Shown here: positions 43,745 through 55,300 of the stretch, one piece after another
Layout of the letters: each line of letters opens with the position of its first letter
Numbering within the stretch: the stretch's first letter is position 1
From: Blattamonas nauphoetae
Lineage: Eukaryota > Preaxostyla > Oxymonadida
Length of the DNA stretch: 64,000 bases
Direction: 5' to 3'
Assembly (NCBI GenBank): GCA_033064195.1
Contig: JARBJD010000019.1
Span: forward strand, 124,001-188,000
Notes under the pieces: model-generated
Databases searched by the model: none
What the model was told of the DNA's origin: nothing
What the model saw: the letters and a program-made list of their open reading frames with translations, nothing else
Position numbers and translations under genes: made by a program

Positions 43745-45632
43745 AATGAAATGATGGTGCTGTTTCGGTTGAAGTCGGCCATTTGAACAGACAACACACG
43801 CGGAGAGCACAGAGGATGTCACAGTTGCAAGAACTGTCGATATACAATTCGTGCATTCATGTGTGGTGTCAGATGTTATCTTCTTTCAGGATGTGTTGAA
43901 CACATCTCTCATCGAACAGGTGAATGAATGAACTGTCGAGTGGGGATTGGGTGTGGGTGTTCGAAGTGTGGAGATCGGAGACTGATTGGATCACGCCTCC
44001 GATGTTGTCCCTCCTTCCTCTTCAGAATCGATCAAAGTCATTCCGAGACACGACGGAGGGCACATTGGCACACTCCTCTTAGGAGTCATCGGCAGGGCAT
44101 GAGATGAGAGAGAGGATATCGGTGATGTGTGTTCTTCGTCGTCCCTCTCAGTTTTCGAGCTAACAGGGACGATTCTGGATGGGTGCGCAAGAAAGGGGAC
44201 TCTTCTTCCACACACGTTGCGATCGGCTGATTCTTCTCAGTGAACACGTCCGAAACACAAATTGAGAGCAGATGAGATGAAGGAGTGTGTAGAGGTTGGG
44301 CATTTAACAAGGCATCTGTGACTGAAAGTGAGTCTGAATGTGAGGGTGTGGGGGTGCTCTGAAGGGCTGCGAGAGAAACTGTTGAGGAGGGGGTGTGAAG
44401 AACGATCTTCACCCGTTCGTGTTCTTCTCGATTGGTCAGTTGTTGTTGATCCAACATTCTCAAATTGTCAGTTTGAGTGGAATATTGAGTTTGGAATGAA
44501 AACGAAGGATTCAGATAATCGATGTGAGCACTGGTTCCACGTCGAAAGAAAAGCCACCAGCACGCGCCACATCGAGAGTGGTGAGTAGAGAGGCAGATGG
44601 AGAGGGGAGTAGGAGGGTGTGGGTGGGAGGGGAGAGGCAGAGGGGAGTGGGAGGGTGTGGGTGGTGAGGGAGAGGCAGAGGGGAGTAGGAGGGCGTGGGT
44701 GGTGAGGGAGAGGCAGAGGGGAGTGGGAGGGTATGGGTGGGAGGGAGGCAGAGGGGAGTGGGAGGGTATGGGTGGGAGGGGAGAGGCAGAGGGGAGTGGG
44801 AGGGCGTGCGTTAGGAAGGAGCCGGCATCAAGAACGGTCATGAATTCGGCAACCGCATCGTCCCATCCTTCCCAATCGCCATCGCAACGGTCAGTTGTTT
44901 TGGGTGAGCCAGATCCAGAATGTTGAGGGAGAGCGGGAGAGGATTGGTGATTTGCGAAGTCGTGATGTGAATGAATCTTCGTGAGAGCACCATTTGAGAC
45001 GACAATCAGGAAACAATCGCAGACAGAAACTGTGAGGAATGTCGCGATGCACGGTGTCAGGTTGGGAGCAGTTGGAGAGTGGGAGGGTCTGCGTGCTGAT
45101 CCCACGAGTCGTTTGTCGGACAAAAGAATGGACTTCGGTCAAGAACAGTTGTCATCGCTCCTTCCGACCAACACCCACATCCCCCAAATGCCGAGACATT
45201 GCAGTGGGACGCGCTGGGAGTGGGAACATCGTCGATGAAATTGGAGACGAGAGTGGATGTTGGGAGGGGATCGACGGAGATCTTCATCAAGTCACCATAA
45301 ACTGTCCCACTGTGCACTCAGCTGGAGAGATCGAACTGATCCGAGGTGTGAGGCGAAATGACAGCGGAGTATCGAGTGAAGGGCGACCAGATCGAGTTTG
45401 CGAGGGAGGGAGTGTTCGTCACTGTCCTTCTTTGGATGATGGGAGATTTGGAAGAATTTGGGGTCCACCTGTCGTCCCGACTTCGCCAGTATCGTCAAAA
45501 ACAAAAAGAACAATCTCTGAGAATGCATTTGTCTGGAGTCCTTCCGTTTCCCCTCCACATACGAAATATATCGAACTCGAGGCTTTGCTTGTCCTTGCTG
45601 TGCAACCACGAGGGAAGCGAAGAGAGTGGCGG
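43745..45632. repeat. Intergenic module M, copy C
   Basis: Same order of blocks as copy B, with an extra G-rich tandem repeat at 44597-44815. A 345-codon minus frame (45123-44086) spans it but is mostly Ser/Pro low complexity; only the piece CDGDWEGWDDAVAEFMTVLD looks coding-like. No intact gene is supported. Confidence 0.6.
44597..44815. repeat. G-rich degenerate tandem repeat
   Basis: About six units of GAGAGGCAGAGGGGAGTGGG + AGGGTGTGGGTG with length variants (with or without GGTGAGG). Runs of G3-G4 spaced by 3-10 nt could form G-quadruplex structures on the plus strand. Absent from module copies A and B. Confidence 0.85.
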
Positions 45633-45823
45633 GTGTGAGGTGAATCAACTTCGAGCAATGTCGGGAGCGGTTGGATCAGAGACAGGATGGACGAGGCGTG
45701 AAAGTTGGGTCGAGAGAAGATGGTTGGAACAATCTGCGATGTGCTGATGCATCGTCCAGAATCAAGATTGGAGAGATGGGATGACGTGGGGAAGACGGAG
45801 GCTGTAGCAATCACAAAGAATTA
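45633..45823. repeat. Intergenic cassette R, copy 4
   Basis: Nearly identical to copy 3, immediately downstream of F1 copy 9. Confidence 0.88.
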
Positions 45824-45885
45824 AAGTAGTGCTGTCCAAAAGCAGTCAGAAACAGATCGGAAGGCTCGCTAGTTCTTCTCAGTTT

Positions 45886-46266
45886 CTATCGACGCCGCAG
45901 AAGGTTCATGCCCTGCAAGTTGTTCCATTCGATCGATTTTTCATCTATCCATACTCCAAATCCTTTTTTGTCGATTTGCAGCTTTGTCTCAATCACATCT
46001 TCGATGCCCTCCTTTCTCAACATTCGATGCACAATATTCCCCATCTGTTGCACTTTTCCGCCTTTCTTGTCCCATTCCTGCTGGTCATGACTCACAGAAA
46101 GCAGAAAATTGTAGATTGAGAGATCATTTTCGAAGAATGTCAGACAACTTGGGATCGTGAGAAAGACTGGCAGATTTAGAACAAATTCCATTGTCGGGAG
46201 ATAATATGGGGATATTCGGAGTATTCTGGCGAGGAGGTCCAGAAAATTCTTGGATGGCTTCCCATC
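45886..46266 (-). pseudogene. F1 helical family, copy 9, C-terminal part
   Basis: Reads MEFVLNLPVFLTIPSCLTFF, QQEWDKKGGKVQQMGNIV, MLRKEGIEDVIETKLQID and LQGMNLLRRR to the stop. Upstream on minus it continues to the insertion at 46267. The remaining parts are at 49604-49844 and 51777-52181. Three pieces of one former gene, all in order on the minus strand. Confidence 0.85.
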
Positions 46267-49200
46267 GGTTAAGTATAGGCGCAGATCCGATTTTCGCTAC
46301 GCGCAGATCTAAAAATTTGGATACGCGCAGATCCAAATGGATACACGCAGATCTAAACCTTTGTTGTTTCTGTTTGAATTTATGACTGGTTTATGTCTCA
46401 GAAAACTTCAATACAGACTGATTTACTCTCAAACATCTTTCAGAATAACAAATCGATTGAAAAAAGTTGATTAATTATGCAAGGTGATTCCAAAAAAGTG
46501 ACTGTCGTGAATTGCTGTTTAAAGATACTACACTGGATGAAATCTTGAAAATTCTGGTTGTGATCCATGATAATGCTAATATACCCGACTACGGTGACAA
46601 AGACCAAGGGTTATGGAGTGTGTTGGCCTTCGGCATTGGATGCGTTCAATTTGACAACATAGCGGCTTCTATGGTACTAAAAAGATCAAAAATAATGTAG
46701 TAGTGGATTGAATTGTTGTTGTGTTAATTTGGAGGGGAGAAAGGGGGTTGAGTGACGAGGTGGTTGTGTTTGCATTGTTTGAGAAAGAATCCGTAGATCG
46801 AAAGGACGCCTGTCATGATTGATTGAACATAGATGAACCAAAATTGCCATTATCTGGTCGTTTACAGTTGGATGAGTTATCACTCTCCTCGCTCCACATT
46901 GGCGAACGGCGACGACCTTTGCACGTTTTCGCTCCGCTTCTCTTTCTCCCGCTCGACCTTCCCTTTCGACGACCCAATTTTCGGAGGCGTGTGTGTTGCT
47001 TGTGGGCTGCCCTCCTTCGAAGCAGCTGCGGCCTTCTTTGGAGTAGCCTGAGCGGGCTGAAGACGAACGAGCTGGTGTTTTCTTTGTTGAGGATGGGCGT
47101 TGTGGCGATTTGGATGAGACCAGCACTTCCACATCAATGCTCACTTCCTCCTTCTTCTGCTCCACAGTCTCTGTCGTCTGGACTGGTTTTCGATTTGGGG
47201 CGACGAGAATCACAACATCTTCCTCGTCGCCGACCGAGTGACTCCGATTCTGTTTCTTCTTCTTCTTCGCAATCAGCTTTTGGAACGCCTTCCTCTCCGC
47301 GTCTCGCGTCTCCCTCTCCTTCATCTGCGCCTCCTTCACCACCTTCCACCGCTCGGCCTCCTCATCGTCCTTCATCTCTTGCTCGATCCTCCGCTTCTCT
47401 TCTTCCAGCGCTTTCTCCTCTTTCGACTTCCCTCTCGTCAGCCACGGTTTGTCGCCTGCCTGTGCCTTCTTCTCCAACTCGAGCTGTTGCAGTTTCTCTT
47501 CGTATTCCCGCTGTTTCTTGTCGTCCACTTTGTTTTTGTTGTGCAGCTGCTTAATTCGATTCATTCCTTCCCTCTCCGCACAATCTTCACTCCGCACGGA
47601 CCTTCATCCAAATCCTTCTGCTCGTCCTCTCCCAACAACAACCTCCGAACGCGGTCTGCACCGTTCTTCACGTCGCTGGCCTTTGCTTCCATCATCGCGT
47701 GATCTTCCAAGTAATTTGAGCTCTTCCGCTGACCCTTCTTCGCGTTGGCGTTCACTTTGAGTTTGTTCATCTTCCGAACTGGCTGGACGGATGCGGCGAT
47801 GGCTGCCATCTGTTCCTCTCGTCGCCGCTGCTTCTCTTCCGCTTGGAGGTGTCTCTCTTCCTCTTCGAACTGCCTGTCGATCTCATTCATCATCGTCGAC
47901 GACGCCTGAATCTTGAAATCCACCGCCTTTCCCTCCTTCTGTTCCCTGAGCCGTCTCTCCTCTTCCTCAAACTGCCTGTCAATGTCACTCAACACCATCG
48001 TCGACACTCCCACTCCCAACTGCTCCGAAACCTGTTTTGACGGTGTTGCTGGTTTCGTCTCTTTCGACTGTTGTAATGACACGCCGGTCGGTGTCCTCGG
48101 TCGGGCTGAGCGTGGCTGAGACGGAGCTGGCGAGGCTGCTCGTTGAAGCATTCCCTGCAACTCCCCAAATTGGTCTTCCAATTTCTGCATTTTCTGTTTG
48201 TCGGTGCTTTTGGGGCGATCGGACAGAGGTGAGCCGGTCTTTGGTCGATCGGCGACTGTGGGAGTGACACGCCTGGCTGAGAGTGACCTTCTCTCTGCAC
48301 TCTTCGGTGGAGCCTGTTTGGGTGCAGGAGCAGCTGAACTTGGTCAAGGAGCTGATGTTGGGCGTGGAGAGACTGATTTCTTTCGAACTGCCTTTGCAAC
48401 AGCCTTTTAGGTTTTGCAGGTGAAGTAGCTTGCTTTGGTTTGATGAAATAATCTTCGAGGGGAGGGCTGAGAATATTGTGACGGGGGGAAGCGAAGGGGA
48501 GCATTGCTTCCATCCATTTGGGCATCAATTGTCATTTTGTTCCGTCGGGCCTGTTCCTGTTGATTAAAAAAGTTGCGACGAGCTTCTTCACAAATCATGT
48601 GTTCTCGATCCTCTTTGGCTTTCATTTCCTTCATCTTTTGCTCTCTGCCGTTCTTTTTCGAGTGCTTGTTGTCTTAAGATCTCTCTTTGTCTGGCTTTGG
48701 CTTCTTCCACTCTGCGTTCGGCCTCCATTCGCTCTTTTGACTGAACATTGTTCTGTGCTTGAGGAGTGGATGCTCGTGGAACTGGTGAAGGGGCTCAATT
48801 TGGTGGTTGGGTCGGTTTCACAGCCTGTTGTTGTGGAGGCGGATAATTAAGCGAAAATATCGTTCATCCAAGCCGTATCCGGTGCTGGTATTTCATTTTC
48901 ACGGAAAAGACTCACCAAACGCCAACATCAGAACGAAATTTTGACGAGTGGCATCAGAAGAAGCAGGATCGCGATGGATCAGGAAAGTTGTCAAATTTAC
49001 ATTAAGTTGCTGATCATCTGGATCACTTGTTGATCCTTCAAGACAGATATCACCCAAGTTACGTTGAGGAGGATCCTGATGAGGATCGAGATGGTTTCGA
49101 GAGAAGAGGAGGAGTAGGATGAAGAGAAAGATGCAGATCCTGCGAGAACAGAGGAATGAAAGAGCAAAGAGTTGAGGTACGTGAATATTTTAAGAATAAG

Positions 49201-49603
49201 AGCAGACAATGAAGAGGAAAAGGTGGGCAATCAAATGGATACACAGAACAGCCTAAAGCGTGATCCATGTGCAAGAAAAGGGAAAAATATGGTCAGTGTG
49301 GGAAAATGACATACCAAGCTAAGTAATATTGGACTCTGATTTGGAGTTGTAACATCAATCGAGAGACGGGTGATGGTAAGATCAACATTCTCGAATGACG
49401 ACATTACAAAATTAGATTTATGAAAAGTATGTGAGAGTAAAAGAGAATTGTGAGCAATCAGAGTGAAATGACATGAATTGGATATGGAAAGCACAAAACA
49501 ATCAACGATCCTTTTGGATCTGCGTGTATCCATTTGGATCTGCGCGTATCCCTTTTTTTAGATCTGCGTGTAGCGAAAATCGGATCTGCGCCTATACTTA
49601 ACC
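46267..49603. mobile_element. 3.3-kb Mutator/Pack-MULE-like element with ~90-bp TIRs and 9-bp target duplication
   Basis: Left end GGTTAAGTATAGGCGCAGAT at 46267; the right end (to 49603) is its reverse complement over about 90 bp with few differences. Each TIR holds four copies of a CGCAGATC word, like transposase-binding iterons. The direct repeat CTTCCCATC flanks it (46258-46266 and 49604-49612) and is F1 coding sequence. No transposase is seen; instead the inside carries coiled-coil gene sequence on minus (46686-48850). A TIR element of this size with 9-bp duplication and gene fragments is what is called a Pack-MULE in plants. The family name is inference. Confidence 0.8.
46686..48850 (-). 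pseudogene. Captured coiled-coil gene sequence inside the TIR element
   Basis: Minus-strand pieces in order: MEAERRVEEAKARQREILRQ, then EEARRNFFNQQEQARRNKMT, a Ser/Pro-rich linker, MQKLEDQFGELQGMLQRAAS, two copies of IDRQFEEEERRLREQ/HLQA, RKMNKLKVNANAKKGQ, MNRIKQLHNKNKVDDKKQRE and KAFQKLIAKKKKKQNRSHSV. The frame changes at least three times (near 48630, near 48190-48330 and near 47580), so no single product is expected. Composition resembles the coiled-coil tails of NIMA-related kinases or cytoskeletal proteins, but no kinase domain is present. The source host gene is not in this window. Confidence 0.55.
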
Positions 49604-49844
49604 CTTCCCATCGACGATCGAAAATCGGTTCACGCACAGTTCGTTGGTCATCACGACCTTCAATTCCGTGTAGTGCAAGACCAGACGGAGTTGAGTGCCA
49701 GAAACAATCGGTGATGATTTGAACGAGACCAGTGTGGGTATCGACTGCTTTGTCGAATGAAAGAGACTGTGGATTGAGAGTGAGGATGAGTTGAGGCATC
49801 AGAATCGCCTTGATGAGCGAAAATCTGTTTTTAGTTAAAAATAA
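49604..49844 (-). pseudogene. F1 helical family, copy 9, middle part
   Basis: Reads RFSLIKAILMPQLILTLNPQ, SLSFDKAVDTHTGLVQIITD and CFWHSTPSGLALHGIEG, the family's central segment, bounded by the TIR element below and element X above. Confidence 0.82.
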
Positions 49845-51776
49845 TAGTACCCGGATAAACCCGTTATACTGCCCGACACGACGACCTGATCCGGCTGTAA
49901 TTTTTGTTTTTTGACATAACAAGAGAGAGTTGAGAGTTCCTTTTTCACTATCATCAACTACCTTGAGTTCTCCATCTCTGTGATTTTTTTGGAAAACCAA
50001 CAGTGAAAAATAAGAGAGAATGACATGAAATGCTACTGTAGGGGGACATACTCCGAACGACATGACACGTGATTCACATCCGATATCACTCCTGCATGGA
50101 TCCAAGATTGTGAATGTCAAGAGAATGATAGAAGCAGATGAAATGAAGAAAAGGAGAAGGAAGATTAGAGTCAACTCGCTCGCTCCATAACTGTGTCAAT
50201 GTAGTATCCAAGGACACCGATGCGGTGAACACAGACGATCAACAGTTAGTTGTGAAATGAAAAGGCCAGCCACAGCACGAAACCATCAAGACATTGCATT
50301 CTGTTCGAATTGGATTCAAAAACGTGTCATACTGTTCAGCTGTTCATCGAAATGGAGCCATCAAAATCAAAAAATCACACTGTTTCTTCCAGCGATTCGT
50401 CAAAGTGTATCGAATTGGTCTTCACAAACCGCACAGAGTTCCTCACATTCTTCTCCATCATTTTTTAAATCGCCACGCCTTTGAAAATGAGACTCTTTCG
50501 AAATGTTTCTTTCATGAGCTTTGTCAGTTTGGTGTTGTGAAGAATCTGTGTGAGAATTGACTAGATAAATTCAAGAAGTCACAAAGAGAAAAGACACACC
50601 ACGCTGAGAATCAAGGTTGTGTATTCATCTCAGCAAACTTGGGATTTGGTGATGTGCAGGGATGAGTTGAAACTGAAAACTTGTCGTGACGGAAGAGATC
50701 ATTGACGGAAAACAATACCTTGATCATTCGTCACATTTCGCACTGAGGGAAAGATGGACCCTCACCACCACTCACGGGTCCTTCTCAGTGATAATACTGG
50801 TTGAAACAAGAAACTGGATATAACTTCCAAGAATCAAACAGATCAATATCGGTCAGAAATACGTTCAATCAATCTTTTTCGACTTTAACCTCATCAAATA
50901 CATTTCGTGAACGTTCGTTTCAATTCTTTTTGAAAATTATGCGATTTACGTCACAATAGACTTCCTTCATCCAAAAATCGTGGGAGGTGAGAACTCGATC
51001 CCACAAGAAAGTAATGAAAACATCGTTCTCTCATTCTGTAATTTACTCCTCGAGTGATACTCTCGTAAAGTTAAAACAATTTAAAGTTACAGGGATCGAG
51101 CAGGATGAGGTGAATCACGTGTCATGTCGCGAAGAGCATGTCCTTCATTAATTTTGTTTTACAGTTTTCACGTCATTCAGAATTTTTTGGTGTCCAATTT
51201 TTTGTCACAAGGTGTTGAACTCTCTCAATTATCATTGATAGAAAATTAAAAAATATAGTCTCTTTATTCGGAAAAATAAAACCGTTTTACAGCCGGATCA
51301 AGACGTCGTGTCCGGTAGTATAAGTCGGATAAACCCGTTACCAACATACCCCACTTCACATTGAAACTTTTATTATGACGACTGATATGTTGTGCTTGAA
51401 AGAAAGTTATTGTTCGAATTCTGAAATGATTTGTCCCCTATTCAGATTTTTGATCGAAGTCAATGGGTCAGTTCAAATCGATGAATGACAAGCCACGACA
51501 CCCTGTATGTGATGCTGAGTACCAAGAGGTTGCATCTCAATGTACCATCCCTTGGACGCCTGGGAAGACATTGGCTAAGTTCCGAGCACATTTCGACTTA
51601 CACTTTTCTCATTCCATTTCACAATCATTCTTTCAACAGTGACTCCTGTTTTAAAAATAATGAAAAGAGTAATGAACGGGAAGTGGAAGGATAAGTTTAG
51701 TGAAGAGGGGGGACTGCTATGCTCATGTGGAATGGTTAACGGGTTTATCCGCTCTAACGGGTTTGTCCGGGTACTA
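49845..51776. mobile_element. Element X: 1.9-kb TIR element with TAA target duplication, Harbinger-type ends
   Basis: Starts TAGTACCCGGATAAACCCGT and ends with the complement (ACGGGTTTGTCCGGGTACTA). TAA duplications lie at 49842-49844 and 51777-51779. The TIR extends ~56 bp on the left (to CCTGATCCGGCTGTAA), and the matching right arm (51286-51323) is interrupted by nested element Y. Without Y, X is about 1.5 kb. Only short plus frames (50257-50560) exist and none resembles a transposase, so it is non-autonomous. A 3-bp TAA duplication fits the Harbinger/PIF superfamily, of which a dead transposase lies at 2.35-3.86 kb; a direct link is not shown. Confidence 0.8.
51324..51754. mobile_element. 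Element Y: 431-bp MITE nested in the TIR of element X
   Basis: Left end GTCGGATAAACCCGTTACCA, right end complement of GAGCGGATAAACCCGTTAAC. It is flanked by TAA at 51321-51323 and 51755-51757. Taking Y out restores the right TIR arm of X. X and Y share the terminal core CGGATAAACCCGTTA, so they are probably moved by the same transposase. Confidence 0.8.
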
Positions 51777-52181
51777 TAAGTTCTTATACAGGTTTCTGAG
51801 CATCTTCATGACTGCGATAGTGAGTGAATGATTAGCAGAAGAAATGAGCACCCCAATGGATTCTACGAAGTATATCGAAGAGTCATCAGAGATCGAGGCA
51901 AGAGAGCCGAGAAATGCATCAACTGATTTTGGACCACCCAAACACAGAGACTGAAGAAGATTTACGGCTTTCGCCTCCAGACTGGCATCAAGCATAGGAT
52001 GTAACTGTACAGTGGCAACAAGAGATCTAAAGACAACAGCCTTTTCAGATTCAGATAGAAGTGCTTCTTCGTCCCAATTCAGGAAAGCAGAACAATCTGT
52101 CGAAAATTGACAGTGAGTGATGGACAAATCTGAGCGCCTTGGACTTGGGGAGGCGTTTGTTGTCTTGATTATCGGGTTCAT
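51777..52181 (-). pseudogene. F1 helical family, copy 9, N-terminal part
   Basis: ATG at 52181 (MNPIIKTTNASPSPRRSDLS), CSAFLNWDEEALLSESEKAV, MLDASLEAKAVNLLQSLCL, DAFLGSLASISDDSSIYF and ISSANHSLTIAVMKMLRNL, then element X. The upstream motif is degraded (ACCCTTAACAAGT, 52205-52217) but still 23 nt from the ATG, consistent with decay after gene death. Confidence 0.85.
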
Positions 52182-52351
52182 TAATGGTGATTCCCCAAAC
52201 AATAACTTGTTAAGGGTCTGATAGCTGTTGTGAACCATGAAATCGATTCTGAAAGCAATCCTTCACGCTCCTGAACGATGTACAGCGACCATATAATCAT
52301 TCCAAATCTCACTTCTGGATCACACTGAATAATGGGTTTCACTTGAGAACG

Positions 52352-55300
52352 ATGATCCTCTTCATCGTCGTATTTTTTGTTCCGTGGCTATATTCTATTC
52401 CATTACTTGAATATGAGGTCAATCTCTCCAGACGATCCAATCGTGAACCGTGTTCATTAACCCTCTCTCAAAACAAATACCAAACCAATTCGCTGATTAT
52501 ATCGTCAGAAATAACAAACCTTCATGGAGCAGTGGAAAGAACATTAATTTTTGAAGGGAATTCACCCTCTCAAAGCCTCATTACACTTGTGAATTCCACC
52601 ATGCAGCTGTCGTCGCTATCTTTCTTCCAATCAGCATCGAGATCCCTCCATATCACTGAAAACTCGAACTGCTCGATTGTCTGCTGTGACTTTCACGTCG
52701 AATCACTCAGGACACCGATTCAATGTTCAGACGCGGTTGTCAAGTTGACGTCAACTTCTTTCACATCATCTAACAAAGGCCAGCTCTGCACTCTTGTTCG
52801 CACCTCTGGCCCCAATTCACAAGTTCATTTCCACTCATCGGTTTTCGATGATCAAGTTGTATTTGATACAGATCCCTTCCTCACAAATTTTGCCACCCCG
52901 AACCTGACCCTCTCCAACTGCGATTTCAAAAACATTTCACTTGGAACATCTATATATATTCCAGAAGTTGACACCCTTGCCAACAACACTATATCAGCCT
53001 GCACCTTCCACACGTCAACCGATGTTCTTTCTGGTGGACTCCTCCGCGGCCTCTTCCGTTCGACCTCTCTTTTGGCTGTCAACAACACGTTCACTCGCAC
53101 GACGTCGGGAACAGTGGAATCTCGTGTTTATACCCCACAATCGCAGGTGACCACGGCTGGACCCGTTTCCTTCCATTTATGCTCCTGGACGGACACCTCA
53201 TCGGATATCACAGGAGGAGCGATCAATGCAGTTTGTGTTGGTGATATAACCATCACAGAATGCATATTCACTCGAAGTTCAGCAAAAGGCAAATATTTGG
53301 AGGAACACGCCTCTGGCGGTGCTATTTTCTTTGATGGAGCGGGAATCTCATCCGCCCATATTAATGAAACCACATTTTATGGGTGCCATGCCGTGGGATA
53401 TGCGGGAAGCGTGGGAATCTACAACTCGTCAAAATGTTCGCTGACGAGAACCAACTTCTCTTGCTCCACAACCGACTATTCCATCCCCACACTGCATTTT
53501 CGAAACCTTCCCTCTGGTTCCGTTCTCCAAAACCTCCGATTTGAGCACAGCTACCAAACAGGAATTCAAGATGTAAACTGCAACAGTGGCGCCATTGATT
53601 TTGATCGAGTATTGGGTGAGCTTTACCACTCCAACATTCTTTATCGGAATAACACCGCGCATGTTGGCGGAGCGGTTTATTATTCGCATGTCAACTCGAC
53701 TTCATCGCCGAATGTCACCTGGTTCAGTTGTATCTTCTATGACAACAAAGCAACCAAAATGTTGCCCAGAAAGGATAATGGAATCGATACAAATTGCGGA
53801 AATGACATTTGGGTCGGTGTAGATCATGTTGATTGGCACAACACAATCGCTGACGAGAACAAGTTCATCAACTGCTTTTCAACTTCCCTATCCCCACGAA
53901 TTGCGATGATACAACCAGAAAGTACAACCACAACAGTATTTCCGAATGGAACTGACCTTTCGATCAGACTCCCCAATCCTGCCCTTTTCGTTGTTCCATC
54001 AACCGGACAAAACCATGAGGACTGCGGAAATACGTATCATCTTGCTTGCGCTACTCTTGCCTATGCCCTCTCAAACTTCCATTCATCTTCAACAGGAAAA
54101 GTATTGATTGAATCGGGAACGATCAACGAAATACAGTCTTGCTCGATTGATCAAAAAGATATTGTTGTCACATCGTATGGAAATGGATATCCGCTCCTCA
54201 AAACGACCACAAAAGATGCTTTCATCACAGTGACGTCAAGTTACAACCTCCATATTCAATACATCACGTTTGAAGTTTCTTCATCGCCAGTTGTCAAACA
54301 CATCGGATCAGGAACCCTCAAGCTCCAAGAATCCACTTTCAGAAGCCCCCCAAATAACGACATTCTGACATCAAGCGCAATTTCAGCGAGTGGAGGCGAC
54401 ATTATTTTGGTCCAAGTCGTTTTCTCTCATCTGACTTTCGAAACAGGATCAGCATTGGATTGTGTTGGGGTTCGAAGCGTCTCGCTCACCGATGTCGATT
54501 TCATCTCAATCAACACCCAGCAGAGCTCTCCTCTCCGCATCGAACAAACCACCCAATCACTCACACTCGAGAATCTTCAATTTGAGTGTTGTTCGGGTGT
54601 TGTCTATTCAGACATCCAGATCGACGCGTCCTCAATCACCCTTCCATCGTCCACAGTTCTCAACCTAGTCAGCACAAGTTCATCTCCTCGCTCAGCCGAA
54701 TATGATGAACAGCAAGTGACCAGCTGGCCGAGCAAGGCGATTCTTGTCGGCGAGGATGGAGTGGATGAAGAGTTCTGTTGGGGAGAGGGAAGGAAATGTA
54801 AGAGTTTGGATGGAGTGATCAGCAGAGTTGGGAAGAATTTTGAGGGATCGATTGAGCTGGATCCAGAGACGAGAAAAGAGGCTCGGATTGTACTGACAGA
54901 AGCAAGGACACTGAAAGTGATTGGAGAAAAAGCGGACACGACCGGAATCGAACTTCCTGATTCGGCATCAGCTGTCCAAATCACAAGCGATGCATCTCTC
55001 ACCCTTTCCACGCTCACTCTCATCGTGACCCCTCCCTCCGCATCCAATTGCCTCGTCTCGTCAAGTGGACAATTGTCATTGACAGATGTGATCATCTCAC
55101 TTCTCAACGACGCGTCAGAAAGAACAGGATCTGTCATCTCCGTTCAATCAGGAAATACAGTTTTCACAAATTGTCGTTTGGATGGCGAGGGAAAGAAGAT
55201 GGGAACACTTGCTCAGGTGTCTGAGACTGGACAGGCCGAGTTCCACTCGTCTTCGTTCAAAAATCTTGTTCTGGACGCGAGTCTTGTCCTCAGCACTGGA

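Noticed and set aside
44086-45123. 345-codon minus-strand frame in module M copy C
   Set aside because: Mostly Ser/Pro/His low complexity read from the G-rich tandem repeat; the frame is not kept in module copies A and B.
46823-47554. 243-codon plus frame in the 3.3-kb TIR element
   Set aside because: Antisense of the Lys/Glu-rich coiled-coil sequence; gives Leu/Ser/Pro-rich nonsense.
2352-51776. The Harbinger relic as the transposase source for elements X and Y
   Set aside because: The TAA duplication fits, but I could not find the X/Y terminal core near the relic, so the link is unsupported.
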